DNA of 57,483 nucleotides from Neurospora tetrasperma FGSC 2508 (Eukaryota > Ascomycota > Sordariomycetes > Sordariales > Sordariaceae). Below, piece after piece: positions 11,401-22,107 of the stretch. Location of the stretch: positions 2,362,618 through 2,420,100 of the forward strand of contig NW_009799103.1 in assembly GCF_000213175.1 (NCBI RefSeq). Reading direction: 5' to 3'. The notes beneath the pieces are model-generated. The model did not search any database. It saw nothing but the letters and a program-made list of their open reading frames with translations, and was not told where the DNA came from. A program made the position numbers and the translations under genes. Numbering within the stretch: the first letter of the stretch is position 1; each line of letters opens with the position of its first letter.

Positions 11401-14400
11401 GTAGGCGGTATAATTATCTTCTAGCGTTCTACGCTAAATCCTATCCTTTAATAGCTTATAAACCCTTTTATAATTAGCCTTCGGTATAGGAATTAATTTA
11501 TATTACTATGTTGAGTGTGGGATAGTGCTAATCTCTTAGGGAGGAAAGACGTTTAGTTCAATTTTTCCTACTTTATTAAAATCCTAAATAAAAATTACTT
11601 TCCAATTTTAGAGAATATAGATAAATATTTCTTATTCCTTTGTATTTAAATTATTATTTAAACTTTCTAATATAATTTAAAGGTGTTTAGGGGTTAACCG
11701 TTCCCTTTAAATAATTTTAAAAAGTGTAGAGTAATAATATTATCCTATAGTAAAGGATGAATTTCCCTCTTTTCTTTTAATTATTCCTTTAAAGCTATAA
11801 GACGTTATAATTTCTATTCTAAGTTTTCTTCCAGCTTTGACCCGTTAGAAGGTGTATTATTGATTAATAATACTTTCTAATCTTTTTACTTATATATTAT
11901 ATAGGCTATAAAACTCTCTAAAGGTATCGTTCCATTTGGTTGCGGCTAATTAATTATATCTTTACTAATTACTAATTTATTACCTTTCTAATTTTTCTTC
12001 CTTGTATCCGAACTTTAAAAACATTATTACGATACTTTATAACGAATAAAGTTATATACTTACCTTTTAAATCCTTTCTTAAATTCTTTATTTTCTTTCT
12101 TATCAAAGGGAATATACCCTAATATAATTATACTAAATATATTATTAGTAGCGTTATAATCAATTTTATTAAAATTTCTAAATAAAAGCCTTTCTAACCT
12201 TTTCTTATTGAATAGTTCGTCCTATAAAAGGTCTTGGAAAATTTCCAAAATAATCGTCCTTAAGTAATAATATTTCTTTTAGACTCGCTATAAGTATTTA
12301 TATAGTTAATTAATTATTGAATCCTCTATCCATTTAAGGATTTTGTTTTAGGTATTACTATTGTACTAAATAGGAGCGAATACGTAAATATTAAAGTCGA
12401 CCTTTAAGTAATTAGTAATTTTATTTAGGGTGGACGGTTATTTATTATATTCCTAGGTATACGGTATTGCCAGTGTATTTAATTTTGCCTTCTCCTTAGA
12501 AATAAGAGTAGCTTTTACGATAGTTTTTTCTATTAGAATGTTTGCCGATTCGATACTATAAGTTGAATAATTCAATTTAATTTAGGCATTTTTAAAGAAA
12601 GGTTGCTTAAGAATAATATTGTAGTATGGAAGGTAGGTAGTATTAACGAAGAAGTATACCTTATAGGGAATATTTATTAATTATATTTATATATAGGCTT
12701 TTCTAATAAAGTTTTATTTTCCATTATTACTATTAGTATTTAAAATACCGGTATTGGTAATGGCTAGCTTATATTCCTAAACTATTCTAAAGGTAATAGT
12801 ATTTACTTTAACCTTAGTATTTAGGAGAGTTTTAATTTTTAGGCCCTTTTGCTATAATAATATAAATAGAGTAGGTAAGATGGATATCCTAATAGTATTG
12901 CTTAAATAAGATAGGTAGGATAATTTATATAAGTAAGTATATAATTATAGAAGAATAATATTTTCCATTGCATATTCGAAGGCCAACTTTAATATATTTT
13001 TCTAAATGAATTTAATAATACTATCTAATTTCTAATTAAGGTAATAAGTAGGAATATTAGGAGGAGCTTTATTAGTACTAACTTCCTTAATCGATATACT
13101 ATTAACTTAATATTAGGTTAAAGGAATTATTTGATTTGCTTCTTGTAATTAATTTATTATAGTATTGCCTTTATAAGAGACCCTAATAATATTATTTTTA
13201 TTAAAACCTACTTTATATTAAATTAAGGTAATTAAGGTAATAGTGAAACGTTAATCTATATAATATAATTCCCTAATTTAATAAGGGATATTATAGTTTA
13301 TAGTTTTTGAAATTAATAGGTACTTTTCCTTAATCCGCTTAATAGTTTCTTTTGCTATTGCTTTAAGATTAATAATTTTAGTTAGTTTTATTAGTGAGGC
13401 TTTAGTTCCCTTCTTTTTTTTATTAGAATTCAGAGTTAGGAGATTAATAACTTTATTTTTAATTATTAATTTTAAAATTTTTATAGGCTATATAATTAGA
13501 AATAATTAATTAGATTCCGAAGGAGGTTGAAGTATTTTCTCAAATATAACTATATTTTTATTAATAATATCCAATTATTATAACTACTTATTTAAACGAT
13601 TAGAGAAGAATATTTCTTTAGTAAAATTAACTATTTTATCGTTAGGTTCGCTAGAATAAATATTCTTTTTAAAAAGTATTAGATTATTTACTATATTAGT
13701 AATCGTTTACCAAGTGCCTTCGAATTAGCAATTTAAAGATTGTATTCTTTTGAGAATCTCTATTTAATTTTCTTTAAATTTATAAATTATTATTATAAGA
13801 AGAATTGGAAGGTTATAATTTTTAAATTATTCAACAGAGTTTATAGGTGCTTTTATATATTACGTAATAGGAAATACTTACTTAGAAGTTATAGTATTGT
13901 AATTTAACGGCGTTAATTCTAGTAATAGTATTTTTTCTATAATTATATTCAATAGATTTTTGCTTAAAGAGGGAATTAATCCTATAGTAAAGTTTAATTT
14001 ACTATTTAATACTTTTCTTAATACTTCTTTTTAGAAAATTGGAAGAAGTTAATCCCCGTCAGTTATACGAGAATAGTTAACGAAATAATAATATAAATTT
14101 TATAGGTATTTTATTAGTATTTGGCGAATAATTACTATTTTATATTCGTTTGGGTTTCTTCGATAAACTTTTTATATAACGTTTAATTTATTGGTTATAT
14201 AGTAGTAAGTAAGTAGATTAGTGTTTGTTATATAAATAGAAATATTAGAATTACTATTTTATTACTACTAATAACTATATATTCTATTTAGTAATAGAGA
14301 GAAGTTTGGTTCGAATTTCTATTTCTTCTTTGTATTCTAAATTTCCTTTTCTTATCGGTCGAAAATAGTTTTATATTTAGGTATTATATTATAAACTACT

Positions 14401-15300
14401 ATTTAGAACTTTATAAGAAGCCTTAGCTTCCTTTTTTTAGTAATTAAAATAATTCTTTTATTTGGAATATAATTGGAAATATTTTTTTTATTTCCAATTA
14501 TAATAGTCGTTTGTATACCGAATATAGGATTTTGAGCCCAGTAGATTATTAGCTTGCCGATTTGAATATTATTTACTATTTCCTAATATTAATATTAGTA
14601 GTAACGATTATTGTACTAGTAGTAACGAATTTAGTAAGAATCTCCGCGGCTTTGAGCACCTCCTTTACTTCCTCTTCCTCCTTTACTACCCCTTGTAAAG
14701 AAACTACCTAAATAGCTTAATCCTTTATTAATATTATTAGTCTAATTAACCGCTGATAAGAAGTTTATTTAAACTTCCTCCTTCTATTTTTAAATTAACC
14801 TTTTATTAAATTGCAATTATATAATTTGTATTCAGTTGAATTTATTAGTTATTTTTTTAATATCCGATTTATTAGTTAAATAGTTAATAGTAGGTATAGA
14901 AGAAGTAATAGTTTAATTTATCGAGGGGGTATTCGTACGGGAAGGTTAATTAGAGTTACTTTCTAATCCTATAAGGCTTTCTTTCTTATCGATATTTATA
15001 GAATATCCTTTTTTATATCCGGGCTATACTAACGCTATTTCTAATAAGAGTAGTAAAATTATCCTTTATATAACTATTATTATTAAAGTTAAAGTATTTA
15101 ATAATAGTTTTAGTAATATTAATATTAAATTCTAATTAGGTTATATTGTAAACCTTCTTTTTAAAATTAATAATTATTATTATTATCTACCTTGTTTCTT
15201 TTATAATTTTCTTGTAAAAGTTTTGTATTGCTATTAATTAACTAAATGTCTTTTCTTTTTTAAATTGTTTTATTAGAAGTACTAAGTATTATAGGATTGC
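8450..15300 (-). pseudogene. E2 gag-pol remnant (protease, RT, RNase H, integrase)
   Basis: Minus-strand domains were identified by reading through TAA/TAG. A Gag C-terminal tail rich in Arg and Gly lies at about 14,560-14,700. An aspartic protease lies at about 12,560-12,840, with TLLNTKVKVN where DTG is expected and IILKQPFF in place of the usual ILG..F motif. Reverse transcriptase lies at about 10,760-11,500, followed by the thumb/connection motif LRAFLGI..YYYIWI near 10,740. RNase H lies at about 10,120-10,700, ending in a motif like IKYIPSKKNIIANNLSR. A zinc-binding region and an integrase core lie at about 9,150-9,950. Asp and Gly catalytic positions are replaced by Asn, Lys or Arg, as G-to-A changes would do. 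The domain wording matches a widespread fungal gypsy-type clade. No intact enzyme remains. Confidence 0.8.
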
Positions 15301-16199
15301 CTGAATAATTTTTTCTTTATTATATAGGATAAGTTAATTATAGAATACTTTTAATATTGTAACTTTGCTATTTATTTATTTAGGGTCTTATACTAGGAAT
15401 TATTATTTATAAAGGCGATAGAACTCTTTTTAAATCTAAATACCCTTAGAGTATTGCATAATATTCTTTGCAATTTCCCTATAGATTTTCCTTACATTTA
15501 GTATGTACTATTGGTACTAAGTATTAAATTTAATTTAATTAGGGAGGAAGTAGCTTTTAACTCCATTATTAAATTCTTTTAAATATATAGAGATATTTTT
15601 CCTTTCAAATTTCTCATTAGAAAGATAATCTTTTACAAAGGAAGCTACGAGGGTCTTACCTATTAATAATTATATTAAATAAGTAATTAATAAATTTTAA
15701 AAAGGGTTATTACTTACAATTGGTTGAGATTTGTAATTGGATTTATATTGCTGGGTAGGTTAATTAAATACTATATAGATAGGCTAGTTAAATACTTCGC
15801 GGGTAGGCTAATTAGATATTATATAACTAGATTAATTAATTACTATATTACTTAGTTTTAACAATTTTAGAGAAGAATACCAATTATAATTAAAAAGGGA
15901 AGAAGTAGAAGTAAGGGTACAGGGATTTTAGTAGGTAGGTGAATATTATTTAGGTTTAAAGCCTTAGGGATAATTAATCTCTAATTAGGTATAATAAAAT
16001 CCTAAAGGCGGGAAAATAAGTTGTAGAAAAATAGTAGTAGGATTCTAATATTAAATACAAAGTTTAGGCGAAGAGGTAAATAAGGTATATAAATATAACG
16101 TATAAGTAGGATTTTATAGAATTAATAATAAATATCTATAGGTAGATTAACTATATTTACTATAATATTAGTAGTAGGGGATCTAGTAAGGCTCTCCCC

Positions 16200-16450
16200 T
16201 ACTTAGGTTGGGCGAAGGATTCCTAAAAGGGATAGGTGACGGATTTTTGGAATAAATTGGTGAAGGAATTAAATATTAATTAGGCAGCGGAAAAGGAAAA
16301 AAGGTTATTTTTAACGAAGAAGTAGAAGAAGAGAGGATAGGATTCGAGAAGAATAATAGAAGTAGTTCTGAAATTGGTATAGGAGGTAGATTTAATACTT
16401 CCTAATCCGTTTGTAAGGCTAAGATTGCAAAGATATTCCTATTGTTCTAA
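16200..16450 (+). pseudogene. Short plus-strand coding remnant between E2 5' LTR and gag
   Basis: A Lys/Glu-rich frame (including TDFWNKLVKELNIN and EKRLFLTKKQKKRGQDSRR with TAG read as Gln) runs for about 80 codons against the direction of pol. The opposite strand gives a less protein-like, Leu/Tyr-rich reading. No family is recognised. It may belong with the other antisense frame in E2 or be a piece of an older insertion. Confidence 0.25.
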
Positions 16451-17654
16451 ATCCTATTAGTATTGTTTATACTACTCGTATATTATTTGTCTTCTTTTTA
16501 CTAATTTGCCCTCCCCCTCTTTCTTTTTGAGATGGATTTCTAATTCTTTTTAATCAACTTCTTTTCCTTTCGGGTACTTAAGTACCTATTTAATTAGAAA
16601 TCCCTAATCGGCTCTTTTCTTTTCTTATTTTCTTAATATCCTTCTCCTTTTTTTTTCTTTTTAAGGAAAGAGATTTTGTAGGTTCTTTCTTTTGTTATAT
16701 CTTCTAACTTTCTTTACTATTAATATTAGGAAGGAAATAATCTTTATTTATATTAATAATATAATTATTAAAGCTCTTCTAATAAAGATATAGATAATTA
16801 ATTACCTCCTATTACTTCCTGAAATACGGCGGTAGTAATAATTATAATTATAAAAGACTATTAATAATAATTGATAGTATACTATATAAAGGGAGGATTC
16901 GGAGGTGATAGTTAGAATTTTTTCTTATTAAGAATTAATTATAAATTTATAAGAAAAAGGCCTGGAATTTATTTAATTTGTTTGTACTTAGTTCGAGGCT
17001 ATATACTATTATTTTAGGAATATTATCCTTTAGGAACTTTAGTATTAGTAATTACCCTACTTATCGACGGACTTTTCTATTATTATTATTCTTAGTCGGT
17101 CTTATTATTAAATTATTATTATTTAGTAATTTATCGGCTATTTATATTTACTTATATTTAATTATTACTATTCGAATATTTATTTATTTATTTAATTATA
17201 CAGCTAAATTACTATTATTTAATAGTTTATTTATTATTTGTACTTACTTACATTTAATTATTACTAACCTTATTAACTATATTTATTAATTATTCTTACT
17301 ACCTTACGTTTTATTAATACTATTTAGGCTATTATTTGTATTTTAACTTTATATTTGAATAGTAATTTAATAACTACTTAATTAATTATATTATTAACAA
17401 TCTTAATATTACTATTTACGTAGCCGTATATTGGGTATTATCGAAGGCCCCGGACTATTATAAATATCCAGTATTATATCTTTTATACTTTTCTAAATTA
17501 AGGCTATTTAAGCGCTTTTTATAATAATTAATCGGATATTATTAATAAACATTAGGCGAACCTTAACGAGGATAGGAAGCTATAAATTTCCTATTTTTCG
17601 TTTTAGTTAGTTTAGTATAGAATGTAAAACCTATTTCGTCCTTATTACTAATTT

Positions 17655-18339
17655 AAAATAGTGAGAAAAATCATAACAATAATACTACTACTACAACTAG
17701 TATACTATATAAGAATTATCATTCAATTCCAACCGGCAATCTAATTAGAGTAGGGCTAAAAGTGATCTTTCAAACCTTTTAGATAGTCGAGAGGGGAGGT
17801 ACTAAACTAGGTAGGCTTATTAAGGATCTCTATCTATTATAAAATTCGAAATCTTTCTTCGAGAAGGAATAGGGGTAATTATTAATTTCCTTAATAAATA
17901 TTTCATTTAGGGCAATAATAAAAGAAAAGAATAAGATCCCTTCAAAAGGGGTCAAATGATTATACAATATTTTAAATAGATAGGAGTAAATAATTAGATA
18001 TTACTAAAAACGGTCTTCGTAAATAAAAATATATAACTAAAACTAATAAATTAGTATAATAATTATCGTAATGATCTCTTATTATCTTATTAATTATTAT
18101 TAATATTTTATTCTTCTGTCTTACTCTTTCTTACTATCCCTACTTTTCTTTTTTTTATTTATTAACTTGTTATTTTATTAGATAGATTTTTTCCTATTCT
18201 ACCTTCCATTAATGTCAGTGATCAATATCTGTCAATCTTGTAAGTATATCCTTAATCTATATACCCCGCCGAATAAATGGAAAAAATTCATTGTAAAAAT
18301 TAGTGTATGCACCCTTAAAGCATCCTGCTCCCCAAATCA
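17655..18339 (-). repeat. E2 LTR, right copy (5' LTR in element orientation, 685 bp)
   Basis: Partner of 2836-3520, same length. This copy has kept slightly more C and G at several sites (for example its outer end reads CCCCAAATCA where the left copy has CCCTAAATTA). The outer flank TTACT at 18340-18344 duplicates 2831-2835. A primer-binding site should lie just inside on the minus strand, but RIP has made it unreadable. Confidence 0.9.
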
Positions 18340-18482
18340 TTACTTAATTGTTTTCTCTTATAAAAACTTAGGTAGTAAGGAGTTGGGAGTGTTCGGGAGT
18401 AGTACGGGGGTACTAGAGCGTCTTTTAGCTTATTGGAGCGTTTATTAGATTCTATTTTATATATAGTATTTCTAGCCATTTT

Positions 18483-18500
18483 AGGGAGAGAGGTGGGAAG
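18483..18500 (+). other. E1 polypurine tract
   Basis: agggagagaggtgggaag directly abuts the right E1 LTR. Such a tract primes plus-strand DNA synthesis in LTR elements. It stands out because the surroundings are AT-rich; all-purine DNA without CpA on either strand would be a poor RIP target. Confidence 0.7.
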
Positions 18501-18832
18501 TAATATTACAGGGTTGGCGCCTAAGGGTATTTGCTTGGCTAGTACCCGTATAAGTTAGGCGTGCCTTTTAGTTGGGTGTACGGGCCGGTCGGCTATCAGT
18601 AGCCGTTTTAATACTGGATATATTGCGTGCTATTAGGTATATCCCTCGGAGTGCGGCGCACGGGCTATATTTCTAGTCTTAGTATTTCTAGTACCTTCGA
18701 TGCCTACGCTTTTTATATATTTAGCTGTCGGCTCTGTACTAGCTATATTAGTACAGAATCTCCTCCTCTTTATTAATTATTTTAAGCTCTTTTTAAGGCC
18801 TACCTGCGTGTATACTTCGTAGATCCCTTACA
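18501..18832 (+). repeat. E1 right LTR (332 bp)
   Basis: Direct repeat of 1064-1395, beginning TAATATTAC and ending TTACA. It is immediately preceded by the polypurine tract and followed by the continuation of the hAT remnant. Confidence 0.85.
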
Positions 18833-19995
18833 GTTGTCCCGCTTAAGAACCTTAATATTATTTTATTATAGTCGGATTATTTTCCTATTGGCTAGGTAAA
18901 CTTATTCTTATCTTATTATTATTTATTTAGTATAGTAGACTAATTAAATTAGTATAATTATTCGATGGGGATTATAGTATAGATCCGTTATTTCGATTAA
19001 GAAATTAAAGCTCGCTCTACAAGCATTCGCTATATAAGCCCGGTTCTACAATTAGTATTAAGACGCGCCGGGCGCACAAGACGAAAGCGCTATACCTATA
19101 TATTATAATTAAATGCTTAATATTATCGAGAGTACGCAATTTTGGGGTAATATCGAGAAGCTTGAACGCTTCCTCTTACTACTTTACAAAACTCAACTCG
19201 CTTCTAAAGTAAATTAAACGTATATTAACTACATTATTAAGAAGTAGATTAAAGTATAGGGGGCATAGTAATAGTTTTAATATTTTATACCTTTTATTAA
19301 ATAGTAAGAGTTCGAGCGATTCTACGCGGCTAGAAGGACCAAATAATTAAATCCCCTAAACTAGTTGGGGTTTCTTTTATTACCTTCTACTATAGTAGAG
19401 GTAATCGAAGCTATTTACTTACCTATTTTGGGTATTTAAATAATAGCTATTACCTTCCTTTAGCAATATAATTATTACTTTAACGTATTAGCTATACGAG
19501 TTATTAAAGACTTCCTCAATTTTAGAATCCGTAAGGGGATATACGCGCCGTACACTTAAGTCTAAGGGTTTAACTTCGAGCCTAAACAATTCTAAGTATA
19601 TATAATAAATCGCCAATCTATTATAGCGCTATTCGTAGTAACGGTATTTAATACAGTAGCGAATAGTATCCCTTATAAACGAACCTTCTCGGTAATAAAC
19701 TTTCTAGAGTTACTTATATATAATTAACTATTAAGGGAGCGGATAGATTAAGCTACCTTCGTCTTTATAAACGGGAAGCATCTATACTATTTAAATAGCT
19801 CCTTCTCTACGCTAACTTACAAAGAAAGAGAGGTACGTTTAATAGAAATTGAGGAACGCTTATTTAACAATATACCAAACGACAATCGAGTAGAACGGGA
19901 GGATTAAACAAGTAAACAAACTACCGCATCAGAAAGCAAGTAAATAAACGCTATAAAAAGACCAATCGATATTTATCCACGTAATTATCTTTTTC
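18833..19995 (+). pseudogene. hAT transposase remnant, part 2 (C-terminal half)
   Basis: From about 19,140 one plus-strand frame remains readable to about 19,990 with only TAA/TAG interruptions. It ends with the hAT C-terminal dimerisation region: FVVTVFNTVANSIPYKRTFS near 19,640-19,695, then RERIDQATFVFING near 19,738-19,780, equivalent to the family pattern of small residues, P, x-E-R-x-FS and a downstream R..L block. The Cys-Glu before RTFS reads Tyr-Lys here, consistent with G-to-A change. Between 18,833 and 19,140 the frame is less clear. The terminal inverted repeats and 8-bp target duplication expected for hAT were not found, so the outer limits are open. Confidence 0.7.
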
Positions 19996-20110
19996 TATAG
20001 ATTTCAACGATTCCAGTAAAAAATTTCAGCTAGTTTTTACTACCCTGCTCGTTTTGGTGGGCAAAAAAACAGTAAAAAATGTCATGTGACCTATAAATAT
20101 AGTAAGACTT

Positions 20111-20478
20111 TTTATTTTTACGCTACTTTTACTAAAATTACTTTACTTGACCGCTTACAGGTATTACCGATCGACCCCTAATGTGAAGTGAATAGGCTGC
20201 CTTCAAGCTCCAGTGCCTTTCTGCCCTTTGTGGTTTTGTCAGGAACCAGTAACATGTCACTTGTACACTATATGTACAGTAGAAATGGAGACAGAGCAGT
20301 GATGAAGTGGGGCAACAACACGTGAGGATAGCTTTATCGCACAAGGTCCCACGGCCCGGCAAGCAAAGCAACATGCCATTCCATCGATGGAACTCATCGA
20401 AGTCGCGATAGTTCCAGCCGGCAACTCCAAACAAGTTGCGCTCCGTTGCCTCGAAGGGTGGACGAACTATCGACCGTA
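20111..20478. promoter_or_regulatory. Boundary from RIP island to COQ9 upstream region
   Basis: GC content and CA/TG content return to normal here within about 50 bp. The stretch serves as the upstream region of COQ9. No clear TATA box or other element stands out. Confidence 0.4.
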
Positions 20479-21630
20479 ATGATGCGTCCATCATTGATAT
20501 CTCTGCGCCGCCCCGCCCGGCAAATCCTCTTTTCCTCTGTCTCCACGATCCGAGCCGCGGCACCTGTCCCGACTGTTGCCACCCATCGTTCCCTAAGCAC
20601 CAGCACCAGCACCAGCACCAGCACCAGCACCAGCACCAGCACCAGCACCAGCACCAGCACCAGCACCAGCACCAGCACCAGCACCGGCCCCGGCTCCGGC
20701 TGTATATGTGCAAACGGCAGCAGACGCCCTCAAGTACAACAGACCCAAAAACTCCAGCAGCAGCAACGGCAACACCGCAACGCCTACCACTCCTACGACC
20801 ACCCATCCTCTTCCGCCGCCTTCACGCCCGTCGAGGAATCCATTCTCAGCGCCGCTTACCAGCACGTCCCTAGTCACGGCTTCACACCTTCTGCGCTCGC
20901 CGCCGGCGCCCGCGATGCCGGATACCTGGACATCAGCCCGACAATCCTGCCCGAGGGCGCTTTCGCTCTGATCCGGTATCACCTGGTCAAGCAGCGGGAG
21001 GAGCTCGCGGCTCGGGTAAGCGAACTCTTTGGGGGCGAGGGACACGTGGGAGCTAGACCGGGGCTGTCGGAGTGGGAGATCCGGGGGCGCGTGGAGGCGG
21101 TTACGTGGGAGCGCTTGTCGGCGAATGCGCAGGTTATTGGGCGGTGGCAGGAGGTTAGTTTTCCCATTTCCCTGTAATGCTCGTTGCCAATGGGCATTCG
21201 CTTTTTCCTCAAGAACCAGAAAAAAAAAGGCCGCTTGCTGGCTTGGATATCATTACGTTGACTTACATTGATGGACGTTACCACACTCTCTGTCTAGGCC
21301 CTAGCAATCATGGCACAACCATCTTACGTCCCTCTTTCGCTCAAGGAGCTCGCCCTGCTCTCGGATGAGATTCTTTTCCTCGCCGGCGACTCCTCCGTCG
21401 ACCCGTCGTGGTATACCAAGCGCGCTTCGCTCTCCACCATTTACGCCGCTGCCGAATTGTTCATGACCAACGATCACTCCCCTGAATTCATGGATACCCG
21501 GGCTTTCTTGAACCGCAGGCTCAGGGAAGTGAGTGAGGTTGGTGGTGTATTCAGAAACTTGCGGGAGTGGGTTGGGTTTACTGCCACGGCGGGTGTCAAT
21601 GTTCTGCGCAGCAAGGGTGTCAAGATATAG
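20479..21630 (+). CDS. coq9: Ubiquinone biosynthesis protein COQ9, mitochondrial
   Basis: COQ9 is a lipid-binding mitochondrial matrix protein that works with COQ7 in coenzyme Q synthesis. Two exons, 20479-21153 and 21298-21630, are joined over a 144-nt GTTAGT..TAG intron, giving 335 residues. The first ATG after the upstream stop is followed by an Arg/Ser-rich presequence (MMRPSLISLRRPAR), as for a mitochondrial protein. The family core is clear: ILSAAYQHVPSHGFTPSALA in exon 1 and DPSWYTKRASLSTIYAAAEL plus LNRRLREV in exon 2. Between presequence and core lies a pure hexanucleotide repeat coding (Ser-Thr)15. The gene is convergent with SMC6; their coding ends are 477 bp apart. Confidence 0.95.
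20596..20685 (+). repeat. Hexanucleotide microsatellite (AGCACC)15 in COQ9
   Basis: Fifteen perfect copies of AGCACC, in frame, coding alternating Ser and Thr just after the mitochondrial presequence. Being in multiples of six, length changes would not shift the frame. It also opens long spurious frames on both strands, which should not be annotated. Confidence 0.97.
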
Positions 21631-22107
21631 AATGCTTAGATCTAAAGTCCATAGCGAGGGCGCGCGGCGTACGCATATCAGTGAGCTTCAGCGATGATTG
21701 CCTCCAAAGGACCAATGGGACTTACCCTCCATAAACTATACAAAGAGACGACAAATGGACGGATGCAGGAGAAGGAAAAGGTTACACCCCGGGTAGAATA
21801 TTTCATTGTAAGGTGACGTCCCATGCAGAGATTGTACAACATTTGTACACTCCAGGTGCGCAGGGTTAAGCATCTGCTTTAATGCGCCCCCCAACATGTC
21901 TGCCACAGACAAAAAGAAAATGGGTACGCTATGAAAACACAAATTGCAAACGCGCGGTGACATTCCATCCAGTCCATACAAAACGCCAACACCTCTCTGC
22001 GCCGCTTTGACGCTTGCCTATATCTCGACAGAAGTTTGTTCAGATACACACCCACGGAGATCAAAACTCAAGAACAGAAACGAGATGAAGGCAAAGAGTA
22101 CTCAGTT
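21631..22107. other. Convergent 3' region of COQ9 and SMC6
   Basis: Both genes end into this 477-bp gap, which must hold both 3' untranslated regions. No further gene is visible. Confidence 0.6.

Larger units (their letters stand above)
2836..18339 (-). mobile_element. E2: 15.5-kb Ty3/gypsy-like LTR retrotransposon
   Basis: A complete but RIP-inactivated LTR element: two 685-bp LTRs, a 5-bp TTACT target duplication and a 14.1-kb interior. The minus strand carries recognisable gag (Arg/Gly-rich tail), aspartic protease, reverse transcriptase, RNase H and integrase in that order, which is the Ty3/gypsy order. Pol ends near 8.4 kb, leaving about 5 kb before the 3' LTR, much more than usual for fungal gypsy elements, which as a family are mostly 5-8 kb in total. 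That extra space is occupied by a long plus-strand frame described separately. About 2.3 kb between the 5' LTR and gag is also unassigned. It is inserted in E1. Confidence 0.85.
1064..18832 (+). mobile_element. E1: short gag-only LTR retroelement, split by E2
   Basis: E1 consists of a 332-bp LTR, about 1.44 kb of internal sequence (1396-2830), the inserted E2, then about 160 bp of internal sequence (18345-18500) and the second LTR. Without E2 it is only about 2.26 kb. A purine-rich tract, agggagagaggtgggaag at 18483-18500, lies directly before the right LTR, which fixes the orientation as plus. The only recognisable coding content is a gag-like frame with a zinc knuckle; there is no room for reverse transcriptase or integrase. 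It therefore looks like a non-autonomous element mobilised by another family, or an internally deleted derivative. It is inserted in a hAT transposase gene. Confidence 0.75.
820..20110. repeat. RIP-mutated nested transposon island
   Basis: This 19-kb block is strongly AT-rich, poor in CA/TG dinucleotides and rich in TA, while CG dinucleotides survive (runs such as ccggccgg remain). The frames that can be read through it are interrupted almost only by TAA and TAG. That combination is the signature of repeat-induced point mutation acting on CpA in filamentous ascomycetes. Two pairs of direct repeats (332 bp and 685 bp) show one LTR element sitting inside another, and the outermost remnant matches a hAT transposase on both sides. 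Both edges are sharp; the right edge is about 370 bp before the start codon of COQ9. Confidence 0.9.

Noticed and set aside
16978-17289. 103-codon plus-strand frame rich in Leu, Ile and Tyr
   Set aside because: Composition is explained by RIP-mutated AT-rich DNA; no motif, no conserved look.
2836-18339. E2 as a Polinton/Maverick-like element because of its 15-kb size and genes on both strands
   Set aside because: The terminal repeats are direct, not inverted, there is a 5-bp duplication, and the pol domains are those of a gypsy-type retrotransposon.
840-20110. Island interpreted as mitochondrial DNA inserted in the nucleus because of the AT content
   Set aside because: It contains LTR pairs and transposon domains and keeps many CG dinucleotides; no mitochondrial gene is readable.
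20138-21045. Several long open frames on both strands over the COQ9 hexanucleotide repeat (poly-CW, poly-HQ, poly-AG, poly-VL)
   Set aside because: The repeat is free of stops in all frames; these frames only exist because of it and have no other coding sign.
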